DNA of 16,197 nucleotides, taken from positions 1-16,197 of the forward strand of contig JAYWAO010000176.1 of assembly GCA_043782365.1 (NCBI GenBank), read 5' to 3'. Positions 7,272-14,413 of this stretch are shown piece after piece (the stretch's first letter is position 1; the number at the start of each line of letters is the position of its first letter). Under the pieces are notes generated by a model. The model made no database searches. It was not told the DNA's origin and saw nothing but the letters and a program-made list of their open reading frames with translations. The position numbers and the translations under genes are program-made. Source of the DNA: CAIWCD01 sp043782365 (GTDB lineage Bacteria; Myxococcota; Myxococcia; Myxococcales; 40CM-4-68-19).

Positions 7272-7775
7272 CTAGTCGCGGAAGTTCTCGAAGCCGACGT
7301 CCACGTTGAGCTCCTCGCTCTGGCTGCGCACCAGCTGCATCGCGCCCTGCAGGTCGTCGCGGCTCTTGCTCGAGACCCGCACCGCGTCGCCCTGGATGGC
7401 GCCCTGCACCTTGAGCTTGGAGTCCTTGATCAGCTTGACGAGCGCCTTCGCCTTCTCGATCTCGATGCCCTCGGTGAAGGTCAGCGTCTGCAGCCAGAAC
7501 TTGCCGCTCTGCGAGGCGTCGCCGTACTTCACCGAGCGCAGCGAGACGCCGCGCTTGGCCAGCTTGGTGACGATGATCTCGCGCGCGGCCTCGAGCTTCT
7601 GCTCGGTGGTGCTCCTCAGCTTGATGCCGCCCTTCTCCTTCGGGTCGGTCGCCCGCTCGAGAGAGGTCTCGGTGCCCTTGAAGTCGTAGCGCTGCTCCAG
7701 CTCCTTCTTGGCCTGCTGGAAGGCGTTGTCCACCTCTTGCTCGTTCACCTTGCTCACGATGTCGAAGGACGGCAT
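7272..7775 (-). CDS. yajQ: YajQ family nucleotide-binding protein
   Basis: This 167-residue cytoplasmic protein matches the YajQ (UPF0234) family along its whole length. It opens MPSFDIVSKVNEQEVDNAF, has QRYDFKGT early on, KLAKRGVSLRSVKYG in the middle, and the closing DDLQGAMQLVRSQ...VGFENFRD that marks the family. YajQ proteins form two ferredoxin-like folds; members in Xanthomonas bind cyclic di-GMP and act with a transcription factor, and others bind nucleic acid or GTP. Which ligand applies here is not visible. The ATG is preceded by AGGAG (7779-7783) at good spacing. It is the only minus-strand gene between two plus-strand envelope genes. A link to exopolysaccharide control through cyclic di-GMP is tempting given the glycosyltransferase next door, but is inference. 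Confidence 0.95.
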   Translation of the reverse strand: MPSFDIVSKVNEQEVDNAFQQAKKELEQRYDFKGTETSLERATDPKEKGGIKLRSTTEQKLEAAREIIVTKLAKRGVSLRSVKYGDASQSGKFWLQTLTFTEGIEIEKAKALVKLIKDSKLKVQGAIQGDAVRVSSKSRDDLQGAMQLVRSQSEELNVDVGFENFRD

Positions 7776-7965
7776 GGGCTCCTCGCGGTTCAGGGTGCGC
7801 CGCCGCAGCGAGAGCGGCCGGGCACGCTAAGTAACAGAATTCGAGTCTGCCTGCGTGACCCGCCCGAGCTGCTCGCTGCCCGACCTCGCGTCTCCCGGTC
7901 CTTGGTGGTGGGTCCTTGCAGCCTGTACCGTTTTCGCAGGTCGCGCATCATTACCAGGCACCCTC

Positions 7966-7971
7966 GGGAGG
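7966..7971 (+). promoter_or_regulatory. Ribosome binding site deciding the TTG start of the glycosyltransferase
   Basis: GGGAGG lies seven bases before the TTG at 7979. It is the best Shine-Dalgarno match in this region, and it favours the TTG at 7979 over the TTG at 7916 that opens the longer frame. Confidence 0.7.
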
Positions 7972-7978
7972 TCGCTGG

Positions 7979-9409
7979 TTGAGCGAAGCGAACGAAGCAG
8001 CCCACTTGGAGATCGGGAGCCGGGGCGCCCCCCAGGGGCGTGGTCTCGTTTTTGCCGCGCTGCTCGGCGCCACCGCGCTGCTGCTCGGGGCGGTGGTCGC
8101 CGCCGCCTTCGTCGGCACCGGGCCATGGGCCTGGTCGGTCGGTCTCGTCTACGTGACCTACGACACGTGGCTGCTCGGGCACATGGTGATGGCCTCGCGG
8201 CGCGCGCTCCACGCGGAGGCTGCGCGGACCCCTCAGCGGACCGGCGCGCGGCCCACGCTCGCGGTGGTGATCGCCGCCCGCAACGAGCGGGGCGGGCTCC
8301 CGGCGGCGCTCGCGGCGCTGCTCGCCCAGGGCGACCAGCCAGACCGGATCTTGCTGGTGGACGACGGCTCGACCGACGGCACCGCCGACCACCTCGAGCG
8401 GGCCTGCGGCCTGCCGCGCGCGCCGGCCCTGGCGCAGAGCGCGCGCCACCCGCACCTGTGGGCGCTGCGCAAGGAGCACTCCGGCAAGGCCCGCTCGCTC
8501 AACCTCGCGCTCGCGCACCTGCGCGAGGACGTGGTGGTGACGCTCGACGCCGACACGGTCCTCGACCCGGGCGCGATCGCGGCGGTGCGGGCGGCGTTCG
8601 CGCGCGAGCCTGCGCTCTGGGCGGCCTGCGGCGTGCTGCGCCCCGTCTGCCGCGGCGGCGTGGTGGCGCCCGCGTTCGGCCTTTACCAGACCTTCGAGTA
8701 CCTGCGCGCCTTCCTCTGGCGGCTGGCCTGGATGGAGGAGGGCACGCTGGTGCTGGTGTCGGGCGCGTTCGCCGCCTTCCGGCGCGCCGCCCTCGAGGAG
8801 GTGGGCGGCTTCGACCCCGACTGCCGCGTCGAGGACTACGAGCTGCTCTACCGGCTCCACCGGCTCGCGGGCGAGTCGGGCCGCACCATGACCGTGCGCG
8901 TCCTCGGCGAGGCCCGCGCCTCCACCGACGCGCCCGCCGGCGTGCGCCAGTTCCTCCGGCAGCGGCAGCGCTGGTTCGCCGGCTTCATCGAGACCCTCTT
9001 CCGCCACCGCGACATGGTCGGCGACGCGCGCTTCGGCCGCCTCGGCACCTTCCACCTGCTGGTCAAGACCATCGACACCCTGCTCCCCCTCTACGGGCTG
9101 GCGGCCATCGTCACGCTCGCCTGCTTCGTCTTGCTGGGCCGCGCGCTCGACCCCGTGGTGCTGGTGGCCCTGGCCGCGAAGTTCTGCTGGGACCTCGGCA
9201 TGCACGCGCGCTGCGTCTTCCTGCACGCCCGCTGGCAGGGGGAGGAGCTGACGGCCGGCCGCGTGGCCCGCTCGCTGCTCGCCACCTTCACCGAGCCGTT
9301 CGCCTTCCAGCTGCTGCGCCAGTTCGGGGCGCTGCTCGGCTGGATCGCCTTCCTGCGCGGGCGCATCGACTGGGCGCCCCAGCGGCCGCTCGCACAACCG
9401 GAGCCCTGA
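7979..9409 (+). CDS. Membrane family-2 glycosyltransferase, polysaccharide synthase type
   Basis: This 476-residue inner-membrane protein resembles PgaC, hyaluronan synthase and YaiP. Two N-terminal membrane helices (about 22-44 and 47-70) precede a cytoplasmic GT-A domain (92-335) with the UDP-sugar motif VDDGSTDGT (127-135), the metal-binding DAD (190-192), the acceptor-site ED in CRVEDYELL (285-286) and the QRQRW (Q-x-x-R-W) motif at 328-332 that marks BcsA-like processive synthases. Further membrane helices lie at about 358-386, 391-410 and 433-458. It should extend or begin a polysaccharide from a UDP-sugar; the sugar is not predictable. The start is TTG with GGGAGG seven bases upstream. 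An upstream in-frame TTG (7916) would add 21 residues with no ribosome site. It is followed after one base by the TPR/YaiO-barrel gene, so the two form one unit. Confidence 0.9.
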   Translation: MSEANEAAHLEIGSRGAPQGRGLVFAALLGATALLLGAVVAAAFVGTGPWAWSVGLVYVTYDTWLLGHMVMASRRALHAEAARTPQRTGARPTLAVVIAARNERGGLPAALAALLAQGDQPDRILLVDDGSTDGTADHLERACGLPRAPALAQSARHPHLWALRKEHSGKARSLNLALAHLREDVVVTLDADTVLDPGAIAAVRAAFAREPALWAACGVLRPVCRGGVVAPAFGLYQTFEYLRAFLWRLAWMEEGTLVLVSGAFAAFRRAALEEVGGFDPDCRVEDYELLYRLHRLAGESGRTMTVRVLGEARASTDAPAGVRQFLRQRQRWFAGFIETLFRHRDMVGDARFGRLGTFHLLVKTIDTLLPLYGLAAIVTLACFVLLGRALDPVVLVALAAKFCWDLGMHARCVFLHARWQGEELTAGRVARSLLATFTEPFAFQLLRQFGALLGWIAFLRGRIDWAPQRPLAQPEP

Positions 9410-9410
9410 C

Positions 9411-10652
9411 GTGACCGCACGGCCGTTCCCTCCCAGCGCCGCCGCGCTCCTGGTCTTGCTCGTGTGCGCCGGGCCGCTCGCCGCGCAGGCGGCCACGCTC
9501 CAAGAAGGCCTCGCGCTCAAGCGGCAAGAGAAGCTGCCCGCGGCGGCCGAGGTGTTCGCCGCGCTGGTGAAGGAGAACCCGGCCGATCTCGAAGCGCAGG
9601 AGCAGCTCGCCATCGTGCAGGGCTGGCTGGGGCGCTACGACGACTCGATCGCCAGCTGGAGCGCGCTGCTCGCGCAGGCGCCGCGCAGCCCCAACGCCCG
9701 CGGCTGGGAGATCGGCCGCGCCCGCATCCGCTACTGGAAGGGCGACCACGCCAAGGCCCGCGCGGAGCTCGATGCGGTGCTCGGCGCAGCCCCCGCGGAC
9801 GGCGACGCGCTCGGGCTGGCGGGCGATGTCGCCCTCGCGCAGGGCGACCGCGACGCCGCCCGCGGCTATTACCAGCGCGCGCTCGCCCTCGCGCCGGCCG
9901 ATGCGGCGCTGTTGACGAAGGTCGCGCGCACCGCCGCGCCGCCGCGCCTGCGCCTCGACCTCGGCGGCGAGTTCGACGGCTACGGCAAGTACAGCGCCAC
10001 CTCACCCTCGGCGGGCCGCGGCGTCGAGGGTAGCTGGTTCGGCCAGGCGGGCTACCAGCTCTTTAGCGACCTCACGCTCGGCGCGGGCTTCGAGGAGCTG
10101 CGCTGGTTCGGCTTCATCGACCACCGGGTCAACGCGGTCGCCGACCTCCGCCTCTCGCCAGAGCTCTTGCTCTCCGCTCGAGCCGCGCTGACGCCCTCGA
10201 ATCACTTCCTCGCCGCCTGGGAGGCGGGCGCGGGCGCGGAGCTCAAGCTGTCCGGCCCGTTTACCGCCCTCTTTGCCGTCAAGCACTCGAGCTACCCGGG
10301 CAACGAGGTGACGCTGCTGCAGCCCGGCGCGCGCTTCGAGAGCGGCCCGTTCTCCGTTCAGGCGCAGGCGATCGTCGCGCTCAGCAGCCAGGGAGACCCC
10401 ACCGGGGCGGGCATCGTGCGGCTCGGCTGGGCCTTCGGCGACTCGGTCTCCACCTGGCTCGGCGCCTCCTACGGCAAGGAGGCGCTCTCGACGCCCGCGG
10501 GCACCACCTTCGCGCTGGTGACTGCGGCCTTCACCGGGCTGTCGTGGGCGCTCACGCCCGCGTTCGGGCTGCGGCTCGACCTCGGCTACGAGCGGCGCGA
10601 GGAGGCCTACCAGAAGGAGTCCGGGGCGCTCGGCTTCACCTTCAAGCTGTGA
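9411..10652 (+). CDS. TPR and YaiO-like outer-membrane beta-barrel protein
   Basis: This 413-residue protein has a signal peptide (1-27, cleavage near AQA|AT). About four TPR-type helical pairs follow in residues 28-175 (e.g. QEGLALKRQEKLPAAAEVFAALV, ARGYYQRALALAPADAALL). Residues 178-413 form a beta-barrel of alternating strands (LRLDLGGEFDGYG, FGLRLDLGYERREEAY) ending in GALGFTFKL, whose last residues suit recognition by the Bam complex. This TPR-plus-barrel layout is that of YaiO and, more distantly, of the export proteins PgaA and BcsC. The GTG start has GGAG at 9400-9403 and lies one base after the synthase stop, so the two are co-translated. The likely job is periplasmic guidance and outer-membrane passage of the polymer made by the neighbour. 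This is inferred from layout; export by YaiO itself is not firmly established. Confidence 0.82.
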   Translation: MTARPFPPSAAALLVLLVCAGPLAAQAATLQEGLALKRQEKLPAAAEVFAALVKENPADLEAQEQLAIVQGWLGRYDDSIASWSALLAQAPRSPNARGWEIGRARIRYWKGDHAKARAELDAVLGAAPADGDALGLAGDVALAQGDRDAARGYYQRALALAPADAALLTKVARTAAPPRLRLDLGGEFDGYGKYSATSPSAGRGVEGSWFGQAGYQLFSDLTLGAGFEELRWFGFIDHRVNAVADLRLSPELLLSARAALTPSNHFLAAWEAGAGAELKLSGPFTALFAVKHSSYPGNEVTLLQPGARFESGPFSVQAQAIVALSSQGDPTGAGIVRLGWAFGDSVSTWLGASYGKEALSTPAGTTFALVTAAFTGLSWALTPAFGLRLDLGYERREEAYQKESGALGFTFKL

Positions 10653-10655
10653 GGC

Positions 10656-12008
10656 CTACGCCTTGACCACCTTCTCGCGCCCCTCGGTGACGTTGCGGCA
10701 GGCGTTGCGCGTGTCGATCACCAGCTTCGCCTCCCGGCAGACGCGGGCGTAGTCCACCGCGCGGTGCCCCGTGACGATCACCACGCAGTCCGCGCTGCGC
10801 AGGACCTCGTCGGTGAGCGGCGTCGAGGTGAGCCCCGTGTCGCCGTGGCGGCGGGTCTTGGGCATGCGGGGGATATGCGGGTCGTGATAGTCGACCAATG
10901 CGCCTTTTTCTTCCAGCAGCTCGCGCACCATCAAGGCCGGGCTCTCGCGCACGTCGTCGATGTCGGCCTTGTAGGCGATCCCGAGCAGCAGCACCTTGGC
11001 GCCGCGCAGCGCCCGCGGGGCATACGCGCGCGGGCCCGGGTCGTTGAGCGCGTCCATCACGCGGGTGACCACGTGGGCCGGCATCGCGGTGTTGATCTCG
11101 CCGGCCAGCTCGATGAAGCGGGTCTGGAACTCGACCTCGCGGGCCTTCCAGGTCAGGTAGAACGGGTCGATGGGGATGCAGTGACCGCCCAATCCAGGCC
11201 CCGGATAGAACGGCATATACCCGAACGGCTTGGTGGCGGCGGCGTCGATCACTTCCCAGACGTCGATGTGCATCTTCTCGCAGAGCAGCTTCAGCTCGTT
11301 GACGAGCGCGATGTTGACCGCGCGGAAGATGTTCTCGAGGAGCTTGGTCAGCTCGGCCGCGCGCGACGAGGTGACCGGCACCACCCGGTCCACCGCGCAG
11401 CCGTAGAGCGCCTCGGCCACCTTGCGCGAGCCCTCGTCGTCGGCGCCGACGATCTTCGGCATGGTGCGGGTCTCGAACTTCGGGTTGCCCGGGTCCTCGC
11501 GCTCGGGCGAGAAGCAGAGCAGCACGTCCTCGGGGACGCGCAGGCCGGCCTTCTCGATGATCGGCCTGACGATCTCGTCGGTGGTCCCGGGCCAGGTGGT
11601 GCTCTCCAGCGAGACGAGCTGCCCGGGGCGCAGGTGGGGCGCGAGCGACTCGCAGGTGTTGGTGATGAACGAGAGGTCGGGCTCGCGCGCCTTGGTGAGC
11701 GGCGTCGGCACGCAGATGATCAGCGCGTCGCACGCCCTTGCGCCCGACATCTCGGTGGTCGCGTGGAAGCGGCCGGTGGCGAGCGCGGCCTGGATCGACC
11801 CGGCGGTGATGGTCTTGAGGTAGGTCTCGCCGGCGTGCAGCTTCCGCGGCTTCTCGGGGTCGATGTCGAACCCGGTCACCCAGAGGCCGGCCTTGACGAA
11901 GGCGAGCGCCAGCGGCAGGCCCACGTAGCCCATCCCCACCACGCCGACGCGGGCCTCGCGGGTGGCCAGCTTTGACAATAGATCATTAACATACGGGTTC
12001 GTGCTCAC
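10656..12008 (-). CDS. UDP-sugar 6-dehydrogenase, UDP-GlcNAc/WbpA type
   Basis: This 450-residue cytoplasmic enzyme oxidises C6 of a UDP-sugar twice, using NAD+, to give the uronic acid. The N-terminal Rossmann domain has GVVGMGYVGLPLA (22-34). The central domain has TKLLEN (221-226, catalytic Lys222), and the active-site Cys277 lies in PGPGLGGHCIPIDPFYL (269-285). The C-terminal domain has GIAYKADIDDVRESPAL (343-359). The wording around the cysteine (YMPFYPGPGLGGHCIPIDPF) is that of the WbpA/TviB group, which act on UDP-GlcNAc or its relatives, more than of UDP-glucose dehydrogenases; substrate is still inference. The GTG start overlaps the RNase J stop by four bases (GTGA) and lacks its own good ribosome site, so it should be translated by coupling. 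Its stop faces the YaiO-like gene with only three bases between. Confidence 0.92.
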   Translation of the reverse strand: MSTNPYVNDLLSKLATREARVGVVGMGYVGLPLALAFVKAGLWVTGFDIDPEKPRKLHAGETYLKTITAGSIQAALATGRFHATTEMSGARACDALIICVPTPLTKAREPDLSFITNTCESLAPHLRPGQLVSLESTTWPGTTDEIVRPIIEKAGLRVPEDVLLCFSPEREDPGNPKFETRTMPKIVGADDEGSRKVAEALYGCAVDRVVPVTSSRAAELTKLLENIFRAVNIALVNELKLLCEKMHIDVWEVIDAAATKPFGYMPFYPGPGLGGHCIPIDPFYLTWKAREVEFQTRFIELAGEINTAMPAHVVTRVMDALNDPGPRAYAPRALRGAKVLLLGIAYKADIDDVRESPALMVRELLEEKGALVDYHDPHIPRMPKTRRHGDTGLTSTPLTDEVLRSADCVVIVTGHRAVDYARVCREAKLVIDTRNACRNVTEGREKVVKA

Positions 12009-13687
12009 AGCTCGATCACCACCGGCAGGACCATCGGGCGCTTCTCCTGGCCCTTCTTCCAGACCGAGCGCACGCCGCGCCGGAGGGCCTCTTCCACCGA
12101 GCCGAGGTCGCACTTCTCCTTGTGGCCCAGCTCCTCGAAGGCCTCGAGCGCGGCCCCGCGCGCAGCGGCCAGCCGCGCCTCGTCGAACCCGGCAACGCCC
12201 TTGCCGAGCAGCTCCGGTCCGCGCAAGAGCGCGCCGCTCTTGCGGTCGAGCACGGCGAGGACGATGCAGAGGCCCGAGTCGGCGAGCAGCTTGCGGTCGC
12301 GCAGCGTCACCTCGCCGACGTCGCTCTCGGCGCCGCGGCCGTCGAGGTACATCCGGCCGGCGGCGACCTTCTCGTAGGAGACGGTGGCGAGCTCTCCGCG
12401 GCGCAGCTCGATGACGTCGCCGTCCTCGGCGATCAGGCAGGCGCGAGCGGCGACGCCGGCCGATTCGGCGAGGCGCGCGTGGGCCGCCAGCATCCGGTAC
12501 TCGCCGTGCACGGGCAGGAAGCTGCGCGGCCGGACCAGGTCGATCATCATCCGCTGCTCGCCCTGGCAGGCGTGGCCCGAGGTGTGGACCAGCTCGCCCG
12601 AGGTCTGCGGCGTGATCACCCGGCAGCCGCGGCGCGCCAGCTGGTCGATCAGGTTGCCCACCGTGCGCTCGCTGCCCGGGATCTGCCGCGCCGAGAAGAT
12701 GACGAGGTCGCCCTTCTCCAGCTGCACCGTAGGGTGCTCGCCGAGCGCCAGCCGCGAGAGCGCCGAGCGCGGCTCTCCCTGCGCGCCCGTGCACAAGATC
12801 ACCAGCTGCTTCGGATCGAAGTGGTCGGCCGCCTCGGGGTCGACGAAGAGGTCGGGCGGACAGCGCAAGAAGCCCAGGCTGAGCGCCAGCCGCACGTTGG
12901 TCTGCATCGAGCGGCCGAGCAGGCAGATCTTGCGGCCCATCGCCAGCGCGGCCTTCACCACGCTCTGCACGCGGTGGATGTTCGAGCCGAACATCGTCAC
13001 CACGATGCGGCCCCGCGCGAGCGGCCCGGCGAAGACGCGCGCGAGCGACTCGCCCACCTCGCGCTCCGAGACGCTGGTGCCCTCGCGCTCGGCGTTGGTC
13101 GAGTCCGAGAGCAGGAGGCTGACGCCCTCCTCGGCCAGCTCGGCGAAGCGCCGCACGTCGAGCAGGCGGCCGTCGATCGGCGACCAGTCCACCTTGAAGT
13201 CGCCGGTGTGCACGATGATGCCCGCCGAGGTGCGCAGCGCATAGCCGACCGCGTCGGGCACCGAGTGCGGCACTTGCAGCGGCTCGAAGGCGATCTTGCC
13301 GACGAACCCCTCACCGCGCGGCGAGACCTCGATCATCTCCGGGTTGAGCCCGTGCTCGGCGAGCTTCTCCTTCACCACCGCGAGCGTGAAGCGGGTCCCG
13401 GCGATCGGCGTGTCGGGGAACGAGCGGAGGAGCCACGGCAGCGCGCCGATGTGGTCCTCGTGCGCGTGGGTGAGCAGCACCGCGCCCGGCGGCTTGCCCT
13501 CGCGCAGGTAGGAGAGGTCGGGGGCGATCACCTCGACGCCGAGCGCCGCCTCGCCCGCGGGGAAGAGCAGGCCGCAGTCGATGATGACCCGGTCGAGCCC
13601 GTCCTCGAGCAGCATGCAGTTCATCCCCACCTCGCCCAGGCCGCCGAGGGGGATCAGGCGAACGGGCTCGACGACGGGGAACGCCAA
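12005..13687 (-). CDS. rnj: Ribonuclease J
   Basis: This 560-residue metallo-beta-lactamase/beta-CASP ribonuclease is expected to have 5'-3' exonuclease and endonuclease activity in mRNA decay and RNA maturation. The metal site is complete: HAHEDH at 74-79 (His74, His76, Asp78, His79), His141, Asp163 in HTGDFK, and His394 in PVHGEYRML. The beta-CASP region runs about 215-370 and includes TMFGSNIHRVQS and TSGELVHTSGHA. The C-terminal domain is present and ends in EKRPMVLPVVIEL, a typical RNase J close. The start is TTG, opening MAFPVVEPVRLIPLGGLGEVGMN, with GGAG four bases before it; no better start is present. It leads a two-gene unit with the UDP-sugar dehydrogenase (four-base overlap). Length is normal for the family. 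Confidence 0.96.
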   Translation of the reverse strand: MAFPVVEPVRLIPLGGLGEVGMNCMLLEDGLDRVIIDCGLLFPAGEAALGVEVIAPDLSYLREGKPPGAVLLTHAHEDHIGALPWLLRSFPDTPIAGTRFTLAVVKEKLAEHGLNPEMIEVSPRGEGFVGKIAFEPLQVPHSVPDAVGYALRTSAGIIVHTGDFKVDWSPIDGRLLDVRRFAELAEEGVSLLLSDSTNAEREGTSVSEREVGESLARVFAGPLARGRIVVTMFGSNIHRVQSVVKAALAMGRKICLLGRSMQTNVRLALSLGFLRCPPDLFVDPEAADHFDPKQLVILCTGAQGEPRSALSRLALGEHPTVQLEKGDLVIFSARQIPGSERTVGNLIDQLARRGCRVITPQTSGELVHTSGHACQGEQRMMIDLVRPRSFLPVHGEYRMLAAHARLAESAGVAARACLIAEDGDVIELRRGELATVSYEKVAAGRMYLDGRGAESDVGEVTLRDRKLLADSGLCIVLAVLDRKSGALLRGPELLGKGVAGFDEARLAAARGAALEAFEELGHKEKCDLGSVEEALRRGVRSVWKKGQEKRPMVLPVVIEL

Positions 13688-13755
13688 GGGGCTCCGATGG
13701 GTGGCGGGGCGCTCTCCTGTAGCAAGAAACGGGGGGAGGCGTCGAGGCGATGATG

Positions 13756-13786
13756 GGGGCCGCGGGCGCGAGGGTCCGCGGGCCCC
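13756..13786 (-). terminator. GC-rich stem-loop after the 192-residue gene
   Basis: Just past the TAG of the preceding minus-strand gene, ggggccgcgg (13756-13765) can pair with ccgcgggcccc (13776-13786): ten base pairs, one bulged base and a ten-base loop. No T-run follows on the minus strand, so it is not a classical intrinsic terminator. It may end transcription or protect the 3' end of the messenger before the RNase J gene, which starts about 70 bases further on. Confidence 0.4.
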
Positions 13787-13790
13787 TCCG

Positions 13791-14369
13791 CTACGGCGCC
13801 GCTGCCACCGCGGGCAATGCGGCCTTGGTCACGTCCGCCTCATACGAGACGGTGAAGTTCAGCGCTGCATCGGTGACCTGCACCGCCCCCCACTGCGCCT
13901 TCAGCCTGAGCGTCCGCGCCGAGCGCAGCCGCTCCGGCAGGCCCACGCTGAACGTCAGGGTGTCGAGGAACCTCCAGGTGGGCCGCGCGTCCTCTGCCAG
14001 GAGCGCCGCGTTGACCCGCTCGACGAACTCTTCGTCCACGAAGGCAGGTAGGAGCTTCAGGTCGGCGCGCTCCAGCAGCAGCAGGAAGCGCAGCGCCTCG
14101 CGGCCCTCCAGGACCACGACCTCGGGGATCAAGAGGAGGCTCGCCGACTTCACCGTCATCGGCACCGCGAGGCCCGCGATGGTCCAGGTGAAGCGCGCCG
14201 CTGTCGCGATGCGCAGGCCGCGGCCGGCGACCAGCGTCACCTCCAGCGGCCGGTCGATCACCAGGGTGCGCTCCCTCCCTTCGAGGTCGCCGAGCTGGAT
14301 CTCCAGCGGCGTGAAGCTGACGAGGGCTTCGGTGAGATCTGCGAGCGTGAACGTGGCTTGGAGGTGCAT
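13791..14369 (-). CDS. Hypothetical protein, 192 residues, beta-rich
   Basis: I do not recognise this family. The 192 residues alternate hydrophobic and polar in long strands (e.g. ERTLVIDRPLEVTLVAGRGLRI, LPERLRSARTLRLKAQWGAVQV), have no signal peptide, no membrane helix and no cysteine, and carry two short helical parts (LADLTEALVSF and FVDEEFVERVNAALLAE). Paired long strands plus helices recall lipid-binding tubular folds (DUF4403/DUF1439 style), but this is only an impression. The ATG at 14369 is supported by AGGGTGG just upstream and by composition; the frame running further upstream is a shadow of the permease gene. It starts 44 bases after the AI-2E-type permease stop, on the same strand, with a palindrome filling the gap. 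A shared operon with that membrane protein is likely. Confidence 0.72.
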   Translation of the reverse strand: MHLQATFTLADLTEALVSFTPLEIQLGDLEGRERTLVIDRPLEVTLVAGRGLRIATAARFTWTIAGLAVPMTVKSASLLLIPEVVVLEGREALRFLLLLERADLKLLPAFVDEEFVERVNAALLAEDARPTWRFLDTLTFSVGLPERLRSARTLRLKAQWGAVQVTDAALNFTVSYEADVTKAALPAVAAAP

Positions 14370-14370
14370 G

Positions 14371-14396
14371 GGCCACCCTGTTGCAACAGGGCGGCC
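14371..14396. promoter_or_regulatory. 26-base near-perfect palindrome between permease and hypothetical gene
   Basis: The core ccctgttgcaacaggg (14376-14391) is a perfect 16-base palindrome. With flanking ggcca/cggcc the symmetry extends to 13-base arms with a single mismatch (14375 against 14392). There is no loop, so on DNA it resembles a binding site for a dimeric regulator more than a terminator. It starts one base upstream of the ATG at 14369 and overlaps that gene's ribosome-site region. As RNA it could also form a hairpin that masks the site. Confidence 0.5.
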
Positions 14397-14413
14397 ACCG
14401 GCGCACGAGCGAG

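Noticed and set aside
7916..7978. Upstream TTG start adding 21 residues to the glycosyltransferase
   Set aside because: No ribosome site before it, whereas GGGAGG stands at ideal spacing before the TTG at 7979.
7790..9613. 607-residue minus-strand open frame opposite the family-2 glycosyltransferase
   Set aside because: His/Arg/Glu-rich antisense shadow; the plus strand carries all synthase motifs in order.
12122..13753. 543-residue plus-strand open frame opposite RNase J
   Set aside because: Low-complexity translation with no motif; the RNase J metal site on the other strand is complete.
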